Source: Acetobacteraceae bacterium
GTDB taxonomy: Bacteria; Pseudomonadota; Alphaproteobacteria; Acetobacterales; Acetobacteraceae
DNA: 64,000 nt
Assembly (NCBI GenBank): GCA_031291795.1
Contig: JARLIJ010000272.1
Span: 1 to 64,000 of the forward strand
Direction of reading: 5' to 3'
Shown piece after piece: positions 45,405-55,174 of this stretch. The notes beneath the pieces are model-generated. The model searched no databases. It had not been told where the DNA came from and worked only from the letters and a program-made list of their open reading frames with translations. The position numbers and the translations under genes are program-made. Within the stretch, counting starts at the first letter, position 1, and each line of letters opens with the position of its first letter.

Positions 45405-46346
45405 TCAGGCCTCGGGCTGCGCCGCCACGACCAGCGGCATGGTGTGGATGGCGCCGTCGCGCAGCAATCTTACCTCGAGCCGGCGACCGATCCGCTCCGT
45501 GCTGACCACTGCCCGCAAGGCGTGCGAGCCGCTGACCGACTGGCCATCGAGCGCCAGCAGCACATCGCCGAGGCGCAGGCCTGCCTGGTCGGCGGGGCCG
45601 CGCGGGGTGATGCTGACCACCATGCGGCCCGAGGGCTGTCCCGCCAGTTGCCGCAGCATGTCGGGCAGGGTGGTCGGCTGCAGCGCCACGCCAAGCCAAC
45701 CGCGGCGGGCTGAGACCATGGCGACGGACGCCGCGCCGTTCGACGACATGCCAGCCGGTGGGTGCTCGATTGGGCGGGGCGGCTCGACGAAGCGCGCCAG
45801 GGCCTCATAGGGGATCACGACCGCCGCGCCCATGCGGTCGAGGCTGGCCATGCCCAGGAAGCTCCCGCTGGCGTCGATCACCGCACTGCCGGCGGCGAAG
45901 CGATCGCCCGGCAAGTCCAGCAGGATGGAGGTTCCACCGGGATTGCTCTGCGTGGCGCCAACCCGGTGGATGGCGGCAAGCCGGACCGTGGGCGTGGCAT
46001 CGAACGCCACCCCGACCACGATGACCAGGTGGCCTGTCACGGGCGGCGGCCCTGATGCGGGTGCGACGAACGGTTGGTTCGCCGGCACCTGGGGGGCGGT
46101 CAGCCGGAGCGCGGCGACACCGAGGTTGGCGTCGCGGCGGACCGGCGGCGCCTCGGTCAATCCGCCGCCCGGCAGCACCAGCGTGAAGCTGTCGAGGGCA
46201 GGGAGCGCCTGGTCGCAGGTCACCAGCAGATCCGCACGCCACCGTATCGCAGGCGCATGCCGGTTCGGCCCGGTGCGCACTGCGGCAAGCAGGGGCGCGG
46301 CAGCTTCCGTCATCGCTGCAATGGAGTCGGAAAGATGCGTGAACAC
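45405..46346 (-). CDS. HtrA/DegP-like protein with PDZ domain, probably catalytically dead
   Basis: PDZ GWLGVALQPTTLPDMLRQLAGQPSGRMVVSITPRGPADQAGLRLGDVLLALDG; His-site region reads LLVTCDQAL. Confidence 0.75.
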   Translation of the reverse strand: MFTHLSDSIAAMTEAAAPLLAAVRTGPNRHAPAIRWRADLLVTCDQALPALDSFTLVLPGGGLTEAPPVRRDANLGVAALRLTAPQVPANQPFVAPASGPPPVTGHLVIVVGVAFDATPTVRLAAIHRVGATQSNPGGTSILLDLPGDRFAAGSAVIDASGSFLGMASLDRMGAAVVIPYEALARFVEPPRPIEHPPAGMSSNGAASVAMVSARRGWLGVALQPTTLPDMLRQLAGQPSGRMVVSITPRGPADQAGLRLGDVLLALDGQSVSGSHALRAVVSTERIGRRLEVRLLRDGAIHTMPLVVAAQPEA

Positions 46347-46459
46347 AGGCGCTATTCAGGATTCCGTAACATGCCGGGGGAGCTTACCGGGCCCACCAGG
46401 AATTTGCCATCGTTGCGTCGCCGAAAATGATGGTGCGCGGTCCCGCGAGGCAACGGGGA

Positions 46460-48103
46460 TCAGGTCGTGCGGTTGGCATAGATGTCTCCGTAATGGCTGC
46501 GCAGCGCCGTCTTCAGCAGCTTGCCGGTCGCGGTGTGCGGCAGGTCCGCCACCACCAGCACCAGGTCGGGCAGCCACCATTTCGCGACCTTGCCATCATA
46601 GATACGTAGCACAGACTCGGGATCGACCGTGTGCCCGGGCCGGGGTACGACCAGCAGCAATGGCCGCTCGTCCCATTTCGGGTGGCGCACGGCGATCACC
46701 GCGGCCTCGGCGACGTCGGGGTGGGAGACGGCGATGTTCTCCAGTGTGATGGAGCTGATCCATTCGCCGCCGGACTTGATGACATCCTTCGAGCGGTCGG
46801 TGATCTCCATGAAGCCGTCCGGGTCGATGGTGGCGACGTCGCCGGTGGCGAACCAGCCCTCGGCATCGAGCGCGCTGCCCGGTTCGTCGCCATAATAGGC
46901 GCAGGTGACCCAGGGGCCGCGTACCTTCAGGTCGCCGAACGCGACGCCGTCCCAGGGCAGTTCGCGGCCCGCGCCGTCGACGATCTTCATGTCGAGGCCC
47001 GGCAGGATGCGGCCCTGCTTCAGCATGTGGCGCACGGCCTCGGCCGGGCTCAGGCCCGCCTGGGCCGGCTTGGGCGCATTGTACGTCCCGACCGGCGACA
47101 GTTCGGTCATTCCCCAGCCATGCTCGACGGCCACGTTGTACTCGTCGCGAAACGCCTCGATCAGCAGGGGAGGGGCGGCCGACCCGCCGGTCATGATGCG
47201 CTGCACGCTGTGCAGCCGCTCGCCCGACATCCGCAGATGCTGGAGCAGGCCGAACCAGACGGTGGGGACGCCGCAGGTGAAGGTGACGCGTTCGTCGTTG
47301 AGCAGCTTCGCCATGCTGGCGCCGTCCAGGTGGCGGCCGGGCAGCACCAGTCCGGCCCCGCTCAGCGCCGCGGCATAGGGGATGCCCCAGGCATTGACGT
47401 GGAACATCGGCACCACCGGCAGCACGCGCGTGGTCGCGCGCAGGCACAGCACGTCGGGCATCGCGATGGCGTAGGCGTGCAGCGTGGTGGAGCGGTGGCT
47501 GTACAGCACGCCCTTGGGCCGGCCGGTGGTGCCCGAGGTGTAGCAGAGCGCGCTCGCCGTGCGCTCATCGAAGGTGGGCCAGGCATAGTCGTCGGCGGCG
47601 GCATCGATCAGCGTGTCGTAGCTGTGCAGCGCCATGCCGGGCGCCAGCGTCATCTCCGGCATGGTGGCTGCGTCGCACATCATCACCACCGCCTGCACCG
47701 TGTCGCGGATCTTCGGCGCGATCGCGCAGATCAGCGGCGCGAAGCTCACATCGACGAACAGCACCCGGTCGCCGGCATGGGTGATGATGTACGCGATGTC
47801 GTCGGGATGCAGCCGCGGATTGATGGTGTGGCAGATCGCCTGCATGCCGGGGGCGGCATAGTAGACCTCCAGGTGGCGATAGCCGTTCCAGGCGAGCGTG
47901 CCGACGCGGTCGCCCTCACCCACGCCCAGGCCCTGAAGGACGCGGACCAGCCGGCGGGCGCGCCGCTCGGCGTCGGCCCAGCTGTAGCGGTGGGTGGTGT
48001 TCTCGTGGGTGCGGGACACGATTTCACCCGCGGCGTGATGGCGCGCCGCATGGGTCAGCAGCGACGAGATCATCAGCGCATGCGGCTGCATCAGTCCCAG
48101 CAT
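46460..48103 (-). CDS. AMP-binding long-chain acyl-CoA synthetase
   Basis: [63 protein letters not shown]. Confidence 0.93.
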   Translation of the reverse strand: MLGLMQPHALMISSLLTHAARHHAAGEIVSRTHENTTHRYSWADAERRARRLVRVLQGLGVGEGDRVGTLAWNGYRHLEVYYAAPGMQAICHTINPRLHPDDIAYIITHAGDRVLFVDVSFAPLICAIAPKIRDTVQAVVMMCDAATMPEMTLAPGMALHSYDTLIDAAADDYAWPTFDERTASALCYTSGTTGRPKGVLYSHRSTTLHAYAIAMPDVLCLRATTRVLPVVPMFHVNAWGIPYAAALSGAGLVLPGRHLDGASMAKLLNDERVTFTCGVPTVWFGLLQHLRMSGERLHSVQRIMTGGSAAPPLLIEAFRDEYNVAVEHGWGMTELSPVGTYNAPKPAQAGLSPAEAVRHMLKQGRILPGLDMKIVDGAGRELPWDGVAFGDLKVRGPWVTCAYYGDEPGSALDAEGWFATGDVATIDPDGFMEITDRSKDVIKSGGEWISSITLENIAVSHPDVAEAAVIAVRHPKWDERPLLLVVPRPGHTVDPESVLRIYDGKVAKWWLPDLVLVVADLPHTATGKLLKTALRSHYGDIYANRTT

Positions 48104-48194
48104 CGAACGTCACCCCCGGCCGCGCGGCATTGTGCCGCGTCATGTGGGTGCGGATGATACGGCAATGGGGTCAGAACAGAAGAGGGAAGCACGC

Positions 48195-48941
48195 ATGCAG
48201 CCTGTCATGATCGTCACCGGCGGCAGCCAGGGGATCGGTGCCGCGGTCGCACGCCTGGCCGGGATGCGCGGCTATGCGGTTGCGCTGAGCTACCAGAGCA
48301 ACCGGGCGATGGCCGAGGCCGTGGTGGCGGACATCGCCGCAGGGGGCGGGCGGGCCATCGCGGTGCAGGCGGAAATGGCCGACGAGACCGCGATCCTGGC
48401 GCTGTTCCAGCATGTGGACCGCGAGCTCGGGCGGCTGACCGCGCTGGTGAACAACGCCGGCGGCCCGGGTCCCACCGGCAAGATCGACCAGATCACCACC
48501 GCGGTGCTCGATCAGGTGATGGCCGTGAACGTGCGTGCACCGTTCCTGACGATCCGCGAGGCGGTGGCCCGCATGGCGACCGACCGGGGCGGGCAGGGCG
48601 GCGCGATCGTCAATGTCTCGTCCCGCGCGGCAGAGATCGGCGGTGCGGGCGAGTGGATCCACTACGCCGCCTCGAAGGGGGCGCTCGACAGCCTGACGAT
48701 CGGGGCGGCGAAGGAACTCGCGCTGCGCGGCATTCGGGTGAATGCGGTCAGCCCCGGCCTGATCGAGACCGACCTGCACGCGCGGGCCGGCCTGCCGGAG
48801 CGGGTGGAGCGAATGAAGGGCGGCGTGCCGATGGGCCGCTCCGGCAGCGCCGAGGAAGTGGCCCACGCGGTGCTCTGGTTACTTTCCGACGAAGCGTCCT
48901 ACATCACAGGCGGCATCCTGCCAGTCTCCGGGGGACGGTAA
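48195..48941 (+). CDS. SDR family oxidoreductase
   Basis: MIVTGGSQGIGAAVA, YAASKGALDSLT, ITGGILPVSGG. Confidence 0.93.
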   Translation: MQPVMIVTGGSQGIGAAVARLAGMRGYAVALSYQSNRAMAEAVVADIAAGGGRAIAVQAEMADETAILALFQHVDRELGRLTALVNNAGGPGPTGKIDQITTAVLDQVMAVNVRAPFLTIREAVARMATDRGGQGGAIVNVSSRAAEIGGAGEWIHYAASKGALDSLTIGAAKELALRGIRVNAVSPGLIETDLHARAGLPERVERMKGGVPMGRSGSAEEVAHAVLWLLSDEASYITGGILPVSGGR

Positions 48942-49633
48942 TGGAATTGAAAACGGCGTTGATCGTCGGCGTGGGCAGCGGCCTGAGCGCCTCGCTGGCG
49001 CGGCTGTTCGCCAAACAGGGGCTGCAGGTGGCGCTCGCCTCGCGCGATCCCGACAAGCTGGCGAAGCTGGCGGAGGAGACCGCCGCCGTCACCTTCGCCT
49101 GCGAGGCCACGGAACCCGAGGAGGTGGCGGCGCTGTTCGAGGTGGTGGTCGCCACCGTCGGCGTGCCGGACATCGTCGTCTACAACGCCAGTGCCCGGGC
49201 GCGCGGCCCGATCGAGACGCTGGATCCGGCGGAGGTCGCCCGCGCGATCGCGGTCAGCGGCTATGGCGGCTTCCTGGTCACCCAGCAGGCGGTGCGACAT
49301 ATGCTGGCGCGTGGGTCGGGGGTGATCCTGCTGACCGGTGCCTCGGCCAGCGTGAAGGGCTATCCGAACTCCTCGGCCTTCGCGATGGGCAAGTTCGCGC
49401 TGCGTGGCCTGGCGCAGAGCGCCGCGCGCGAACTGGCGCCCAAGGGCATCCACGTCGCCCATTTCGTCATCGACGGCGGCATCCGCGCGGCCGGGCGCCC
49501 CGATCCGGCGGACAGTCCGGACAGCACGCTCGATCCGGATGCGATCGCGGAAAGCTATTGGCACGTCGCGACCCAGAAGCCTTCCGCCTGGACCTGGGAG
49601 GTGGAGCTGCGCCCCTGGGTGGAGCGGTTCTGA
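48941..49633 (+). CDS. SDR family oxidoreductase (divergent)
   Basis: ALIVGVGSGLSASLARLFAKQGLQVALASRD, NSSAFAMGKFALRGL; TAATG overlap with preceding SDR. Confidence 0.88.
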   Translation: MELKTALIVGVGSGLSASLARLFAKQGLQVALASRDPDKLAKLAEETAAVTFACEATEPEEVAALFEVVVATVGVPDIVVYNASARARGPIETLDPAEVARAIAVSGYGGFLVTQQAVRHMLARGSGVILLTGASASVKGYPNSSAFAMGKFALRGLAQSAARELAPKGIHVAHFVIDGGIRAAGRPDPADSPDSTLDPDAIAESYWHVATQKPSAWTWEVELRPWVERF

Positions 49634-49690
49634 CCCGCTTGCGACACCCCGTATCCCGCCGCAGACTGGCGGGATCGCTCAAGGAGGAAT

Positions 49691-50023
49691 GTGACGATGC
49701 TGCGTGAACTGCGGATTTACGAGGCTGTTCCTGGCCGGCTGCCCGACCTGCTGAAGCGCTTCGAAACCATCACCCTGAAAATCTGGGAAAAGCACGGCAT
49801 CAAGCAGGCCGGCTTCTGGACGACGGTGATCGGGGAGTCGAACCAGACCCTGTATTACATGGTGGAGTGGAACTCGCTGGCCGAGCGGGAGACGAAGTGG
49901 AACGCGTTCGCCGCCGATCCGGAGTGGCTGGCCGCCCGTGCACAGACCGAGGCGAACGGCGCGATCGTTGCGAACGTAAAGAACTTCATCGTCGCGCCCA
50001 CGTCGTTCTCGGCAGTGAAGTAG
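49691..50023 (+). CDS. NIPSNAP family protein
   Basis: LRELRIYEAVPGRLPDLLKRFETITLKIWEKHGIKQAGFWTTVIGESNQTLYYMVEW. Confidence 0.88.
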   Translation: MTMLRELRIYEAVPGRLPDLLKRFETITLKIWEKHGIKQAGFWTTVIGESNQTLYYMVEWNSLAERETKWNAFAADPEWLAARAQTEANGAIVANVKNFIVAPTSFSAVK

Positions 50024-50070
50024 CGGCTGGCCGGCGGGGGCGCCGCGGATTGGGCTGCGGCCGCCCCCGT

Positions 50071-50164
50071 CGTGTCATGCCCGCGTTCGGCGCGGGCAGC
50101 CACGGCCTTTGATGCATGCACCGCTGCAAGCCGTGGTCCCCAGGCCAAGCCCGGGGATGACACG
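50071..50164. repeat. REP-like inverted repeat between convergent genes
   Basis: CGTGTCATGCCCGCG...GCCACGGC mirrored by GCCGTGG...CCCGGGGATGACACG. Confidence 0.85.
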
Positions 50165-50214
50165 GAGGCGGGGCTGGGGCCGCGCGCTCACCCCATCGCC
50201 GGCCGGACCGCGCG

Positions 50215-53200
50215 CTACCGGCAGCCTTCGCGTGCCAGTACCTCATTCGGTTTGCACCGATCCGGAACCAGCGAAGCGGCCTCGATGAAATCGGGCAGGG
50301 AGCGGCCTTCGTTGAACCAGGTGCAGAGCGGCACCAGCAGGGCCGACGCGGCCTCGGTGTCCCCCGCCGCCATCATGCGCTGTGCCAGATCGCGCGCGAT
50401 CCGCAGTTCCCACAGGCGGGCGCCCTGGCTGCGCGCGAGGTCCAGGGCCTGTTCCAGCCGCGCGGTCGCCTCCTCCGATCCGTCCGGCATGAAGCGCGCC
50501 TCCAGCCGCATGATCTCGGCCTCGCACCAGCGCTCGCCAGCCAGCCGCACCAGCTCCGCTGCACGTTCCAGCAGCCGCTGCGCGGTCGCATGGTCCCCCA
50601 GATCCCAGCTCACGTCCGCCGCCGCCGCCATCATGTAAGGCAGCATGGCCCAGGTCTTCGCCGCGTCGAGCTGATCCAGCGCAAGCAGCATCCGCTTGTG
50701 TTCGGCGGCATCGAAACCGGCGTGCAAACGTGCCCAGCTTTCGAACAGCGCGCCCTCCGGGCCGCCCAGGAACGTCTCATACTCGACGGTGACCTCCAGC
50801 AGCCGGCCGGCCAGGCGGCCCACCCGCTCCACGTCGCGTGTCAGCGTGTGCTGGATGCAGGCACGGCGCAGGCTGAACACCACACTGATGGCGTGGTGCA
50901 GCGCCTCGGCGTGGTCCAGGCCGCGCTGCTCGACCACCCGGCCCTCGCCCGGGTACCCCATCACCGTCAGGCAGATGCCAAGGAACGCGCAGCTCGCGAC
51001 CAGCGGATCGCGTGGCGTGTCGGCGGCGGCGCCACCATCCTGGGTCACGTCGTACAGCCGCAGCAGGTTCTCATAGGCCCGGCGTGCCTCGGCGAACCGG
51101 CCCAGCAGCAGGTAGGCGCTGCCGCTGACGCGCTCGCCAAGGACAATGGCGCGTCGGTTCCCGGTGCGCGCACCCAGGTCGAGGATTTCATTGGCGTAGC
51201 CAACGACGATCTCGGGTTCGGCATGGGTGAAATGGTAGACCTGCAGCCCGTACAGGATCGGCATCAGCAGGTCGTTCTCGCCCAGTTCGAGGCATAGCGC
51301 GCGGGCCCGTTCGAACGCGGCATGGCCCTCCTCGGACGAGGAGCCCACGGTGTCGATCAACCCGCGCCCGAGGGCGGTCTGCAGCTGCAACTCGCGCCGC
51401 CGCGTCTGCGGCGTGTCCGGCAACCCCTCCAGCAAGCCAAGGCCGCGGCGCAGGTGGCTCACCATTTCCGCCGCCGCCGAACGGGCCATCGCCTGTTCGG
51501 CGGCGCGCAGGTGATGGTCGACGGCGCGGTCGGCGACCCCGGCGGCGGCGTAGTGATACGCCAGGATTTCCGGCTCCGTGGAGTCCGAGGCCTCGCGCTC
51601 CAGCGCTTCGGCGGCCTGCAGATGCAGGGACCGGCGGCGGTCGCGCAGCAACGACGCATAGGCTGCGTCCTGCACCAAAGCGTGGCGGAAGCTGTAGACG
51701 ACATGCGGTTCGCGCCCGATCTCCACCAGCAGATCGGCGTCGATCAGCGCCCGCAGGCCGGCGCGCAACTGGCCGTCCGGCGTGCCGAACACCGACTGGA
51801 AGGTTTCGAACGAGAAGTCCCGGCCAATCACCGCGCCCATCTGGGCGACTTCCTTGCCGCCGGCGAGCCGGTCGAGCCGCGCGGTCAGCGAGGCGTGCAG
51901 CGAACTGGGCACCACCACCGAACCGGTGCGGTTGCCGCCCGATCCATTATGGTCCTGCGGCCGGTCGGCGCCGCTTTCCAGCATGGTGCGGGCGAGTTCC
52001 TCGACGAACAGCGGCACGCCGTCGGCATGCGCCAGGATCTGGTCCGCCACCGCCTTCGGCAGCCGTCGCAGGCCGGTCACTTCGTCGATCAGAGTCGCGG
52101 CCTGGGTGCGATCCAGCCGGGAGAGCAGTTGCTGGCGAACCGGCGGCTGGTCAACCCAGGCCGGCGGCGGAACCGGGCGGGTGGTCACCACCAGCAGCAC
52201 ACGCATGCTGCCGATCCGCTCCACCAACCGCTCCAGCAGCTCCAGGGTCGTGGCGTCTGCCCAGTGCATGTCTTCGAGCACCACCAGGATGGGCCGCGTG
52301 CGCGCCAGCGTGGTGAGCTGGCCCAGGATCGCCTCGAAGGTGCGCTCCTTGCGCCGTGCGGGGGTCAGCCGTTGCAGCCCGGCCTCGCGCGTGGGCAGCC
52401 CCATCAGGTCGGCAAAGGCGTCCTTTTCCTCGGGCGAGGCGCGGCTGATCGCGAGCATGGCATCCAGCTTGCGCAGCCTGGTGGCGGCATCGTCGTCGCG
52501 CCCGAACCGCGCGGCGCGGGCGATCTGCGCGATCACCGGATGGAGCGCGCTGTCCTGGTAATGCGGCGAGCAGAGGTAGCGCAGCCGCAGATGCGGCTCG
52601 TCGTGCAGCCGCTCTTCGAGGGCTGCGGTCAGGCGCGACTTGCCGATGCCGGCTTCCCCGCTCAGCAGCACGACGCGCCCGTGGCTGCCATCGGCGTCGT
52701 CCCAGGAATGCAGCAGCAGCTCCAGTTCGGCGTCCCGTCCGAGCAGGGCAAGGCCGCGACCGGTACGGAGTGCCTCGAAGCGGCTGTCGATCTGGCTTTC
52801 GCGCAGCACGGTCCAGGTCGGCACTGGCGTCGAATAGCCCTTCAGCAGCGCGGCGCCGCGTTCCACGCAATCGAACAGGCCCCCGATCAGGTTGCGTGTG
52901 CCCGTTCCGATGACGACGGTACCCGGGTCGGCGAGCCCCTGGAGGCGAGCCGCGAGATTGGGCGTGTCGCCGACGATGGTCTGCTCGCGTGACGCCCCGG
53001 CCCCGATCTCGTCGCCCACGACGACGAGGCCGGTTGCGATTCCGACGCGGGTGGCGAGGCGGCCGGCTGGTCCGGCGGGGGTGTCGAGCAGGCTGACGGC
53101 TGCGGTGATGGCCAACCCCGCGCGCACCGCGCGTTCGGCGTCGTCCTCATGCGCGGCGGGGTAGCCGAAATAGACCAACACGCCGTCGCCCATGTAGCGG

Positions 53201-53538
53201 GCGATGTAGCCCCCGAATCGCGCGACGACCTGGGTGACGCACCCGTGATAGGCTGTGATAACCTCACGCAGGTCTTCCGGGTCGAGCCGGGTGCCAAGGA
53301 CGGTGGAGTCGACCATGTCGCAGAACATGACGGTGACCTGGCGGCGTTCGGCGACCGGCTTCGCGGGCGTCTGGCCGGCTTGGCCACGCGCGGCCGACGT
53401 TCCGCAGTCGCTGCAGAACGCGTTGCCGGGCGCGTTTGCGGCACCGCACCCGGCGCATAGCCATGGCAATGCGGCTCCGCACTCGCCGCAGAATCGATTG
53501 CGTCCTGGAGCGGTCGCTCCACAGCGCGGGCAGTCCAT
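50215..53538 (-). CDS. Class III nucleotide cyclase fused to AAA ATPase and TPR-like region, with N-terminal double zinc ribbon
   Basis: CPRCGATAPGRNRFCGECGAALPWLCAGCGAANAPGNAFCSDCG; VTVMFCDMVDSTVLG; LLSGEAGIGKSRLTAAL. Confidence 0.9.
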   Translation of the reverse strand: MDCPRCGATAPGRNRFCGECGAALPWLCAGCGAANAPGNAFCSDCGTSAARGQAGQTPAKPVAERRQVTVMFCDMVDSTVLGTRLDPEDLREVITAYHGCVTQVVARFGGYIARYMGDGVLVYFGYPAAHEDDAERAVRAGLAITAAVSLLDTPAGPAGRLATRVGIATGLVVVGDEIGAGASREQTIVGDTPNLAARLQGLADPGTVVIGTGTRNLIGGLFDCVERGAALLKGYSTPVPTWTVLRESQIDSRFEALRTGRGLALLGRDAELELLLHSWDDADGSHGRVVLLSGEAGIGKSRLTAALEERLHDEPHLRLRYLCSPHYQDSALHPVIAQIARAARFGRDDDAATRLRKLDAMLAISRASPEEKDAFADLMGLPTREAGLQRLTPARRKERTFEAILGQLTTLARTRPILVVLEDMHWADATTLELLERLVERIGSMRVLLVVTTRPVPPPAWVDQPPVRQQLLSRLDRTQAATLIDEVTGLRRLPKAVADQILAHADGVPLFVEELARTMLESGADRPQDHNGSGGNRTGSVVVPSSLHASLTARLDRLAGGKEVAQMGAVIGRDFSFETFQSVFGTPDGQLRAGLRALIDADLLVEIGREPHVVYSFRHALVQDAAYASLLRDRRRSLHLQAAEALEREASDSTEPEILAYHYAAAGVADRAVDHHLRAAEQAMARSAAAEMVSHLRRGLGLLEGLPDTPQTRRRELQLQTALGRGLIDTVGSSSEEGHAAFERARALCLELGENDLLMPILYGLQVYHFTHAEPEIVVGYANEILDLGARTGNRRAIVLGERVSGSAYLLLGRFAEARRAYENLLRLYDVTQDGGAAADTPRDPLVASCAFLGICLTVMGYPGEGRVVEQRGLDHAEALHHAISVVFSLRRACIQHTLTRDVERVGRLAGRLLEVTVEYETFLGGPEGALFESWARLHAGFDAAEHKRMLLALDQLDAAKTWAMLPYMMAAAADVSWDLGDHATAQRLLERAAELVRLAGERWCEAEIMRLEARFMPDGSEEATARLEQALDLARSQGARLWELRIARDLAQRMMAAGDTEAASALLVPLCTWFNEGRSLPDFIEAASLVPDRCKPNEVLAREGCR

Positions 53539-53742
53539 CTGCTGTCACCTCGCCCCAGCCCGGCAAGCCCCGCTATTGCGCGCAGGCGTCCCCAACCGTT
53601 CGACGCAACCACGAGGGAAACTTCGACGCAAGCAGAGAGATTGTGACGCTCCCCCGCCCGGGATATAATTGTTCGCCGAGTGCAAGGGTTTGTAATCATA
53701 CGTCGCTGCATCGGGCCGGTTACGTAAAAGCAGGAGAACAGG

Positions 53743-53925
53743 ATGAACGCGCGCGTAAAAGTTGTGTCTGGGACTTTCAACATCGTCGGTCAGGTGGACG
53801 ACGACAAGATCGACCAAATCGCCAAGCTGCTCGGGCTGAGCGATGCGGACAAGGCGCTGCTGAAGGACGGCAACGGTCTGTTGGTCGTTGGGCCGCTGGT
53901 TGCCGGCGCGGACGATCAGACCTGA
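53743..53925 (+). CDS. 60-aa acidic hypothetical protein
   Basis: MNARVKVVSGTFNIVGQVDDDKIDQIAKLLGLSDADKALLKDGNGLLVVGPLVAGADDQT; AGGAGAACAGG RBS. Confidence 0.55.
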   Translation: MNARVKVVSGTFNIVGQVDDDKIDQIAKLLGLSDADKALLKDGNGLLVVGPLVAGADDQT

Positions 53926-53944
53926 CCGGGCGTCGCCGCTCGTG

Positions 53945-55006
53945 ATGGGCGCGACGGAGGCGCCAGTGCCGGCCGTCGCCGCGATGGACCTGCCGGCGGG
54001 GATCAAGCGTGGGTCGGTGACCCGGCGCGTGGTGCCCGCCGGCGGCCTGCGCTGCGTGCCGCAACCAGGCTTCGAAGGCGATGTGGCAGCGTTCCTGCTG
54101 CCGCCCGAGGCCGCCCCGGTCACCATCGAGGCAACGACCGGCCGCGCCATGGTCCTGGCACCCGGCGACCTTTTCCTGGGAGCGCCGGGTTACCGCGAAT
54201 CGACCCGCTGGGTTGTCGGCAGCGTGCCCGATGGCGGCCTGCAGCCCGGCTCTGACTACTGGATCCTGGCCGATTGCGGCATCGTCGGCACCCTGCTCGG
54301 CGACTCGCCCCGCGAGAAGGGGCATCTCGCGCAGGTCCGCTTCCTCGGCACGGTGCAGGATGCGACCGGTGAGACCCTGACGCTGCGCCGATTCGCCCTG
54401 CCGCCGCCCGAGGGGCCGCAGCAGCAGGCACCGGTCTTCCTGGTGGTCGGCACCGCCTCGGAAGTCGGCAAGACCACCGCCGCGCTGAGCGTGCTGCGCG
54501 CGCTGCGTCGCTCCGGTCGGCAACGCGTGCTGGCGTTGAAGGCGACCGGGACTTCGTCGTTGACCGAACTGCACAGCTACCTGGATTACGGCGCGGCGCC
54601 GTGCCTGGATTCGGTCGATTTCGGCCTGCCGACGACCTATCCGTCGGACCGCGCCGCGATCGAGGGCCATTTCGCAACGGTGTTGGCCTGGTGCCTCGCA
54701 CAGCCCGCGGACGCGCTGTTGATCGAATGCGGCGGCGATATCCTGGGGGCCAACGTGCCGGCCTTCCTGCAGGCGCTGGTGGCCGCGCGGCCCGACACGA
54801 AGGTCGTGCTGGTGGCCGCCGACACGCTCGCCGCACTGGGCGCCAAATCGGTCCTGGCCGGGATGGGGCTGGCGCCAATGGTGCTGACCGGGCCCTGCAC
54901 CGACACCCCGACGATCCAGGCGCGCACCCAAAGGCTGTGCGGCATCCCGGCGATCAACATGGCCAAGGGTGCCAGCCTGGAAGCAGCCTTCGCCCCCTCT
55001 CCTTGA
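53945..55006 (+). CDS. P-loop NTPase-like protein, DUF1611-like
   Basis: FLVVGTASEVGKTTAALSVLRALRRSGRQRVLALKATGTSS; LIECGGDILGANVPAFL. Confidence 0.65.
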   Translation: MGATEAPVPAVAAMDLPAGIKRGSVTRRVVPAGGLRCVPQPGFEGDVAAFLLPPEAAPVTIEATTGRAMVLAPGDLFLGAPGYRESTRWVVGSVPDGGLQPGSDYWILADCGIVGTLLGDSPREKGHLAQVRFLGTVQDATGETLTLRRFALPPPEGPQQQAPVFLVVGTASEVGKTTAALSVLRALRRSGRQRVLALKATGTSSLTELHSYLDYGAAPCLDSVDFGLPTTYPSDRAAIEGHFATVLAWCLAQPADALLIECGGDILGANVPAFLQALVAARPDTKVVLVAADTLAALGAKSVLAGMGLAPMVLTGPCTDTPTIQARTQRLCGIPAINMAKGASLEAAFAPSP

Positions 55007-55135
55007 GGGCTTGGGCCAGCGAGCAGACCAAGGTTCGGGGGAGGGGCCATGCGAAACGGACCCGGCAGTTGTTCACGCCAACCCTGGTCCGCTCTGCGGC
55101 ACATAGCCCTCCGGGGAAGCGGGGAATTCTTGCGT

Positions 55136-55167
55136 TGAGGCGGGCGTGCTTGCGCGTGCCCGCCTCA
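55136..55167. terminator. Hairpin between convergent genes
   Basis: TGAGGCGGGC-N12-GCCCGCCTCA. Confidence 0.65.
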
Positions 55168-55174
55168 CCGTTCC

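Noticed and set aside
51322-52992. 556-aa plus-strand ORF
   Set aside because: Antisense to the cyclase/AAA gene; no recognisable domain.
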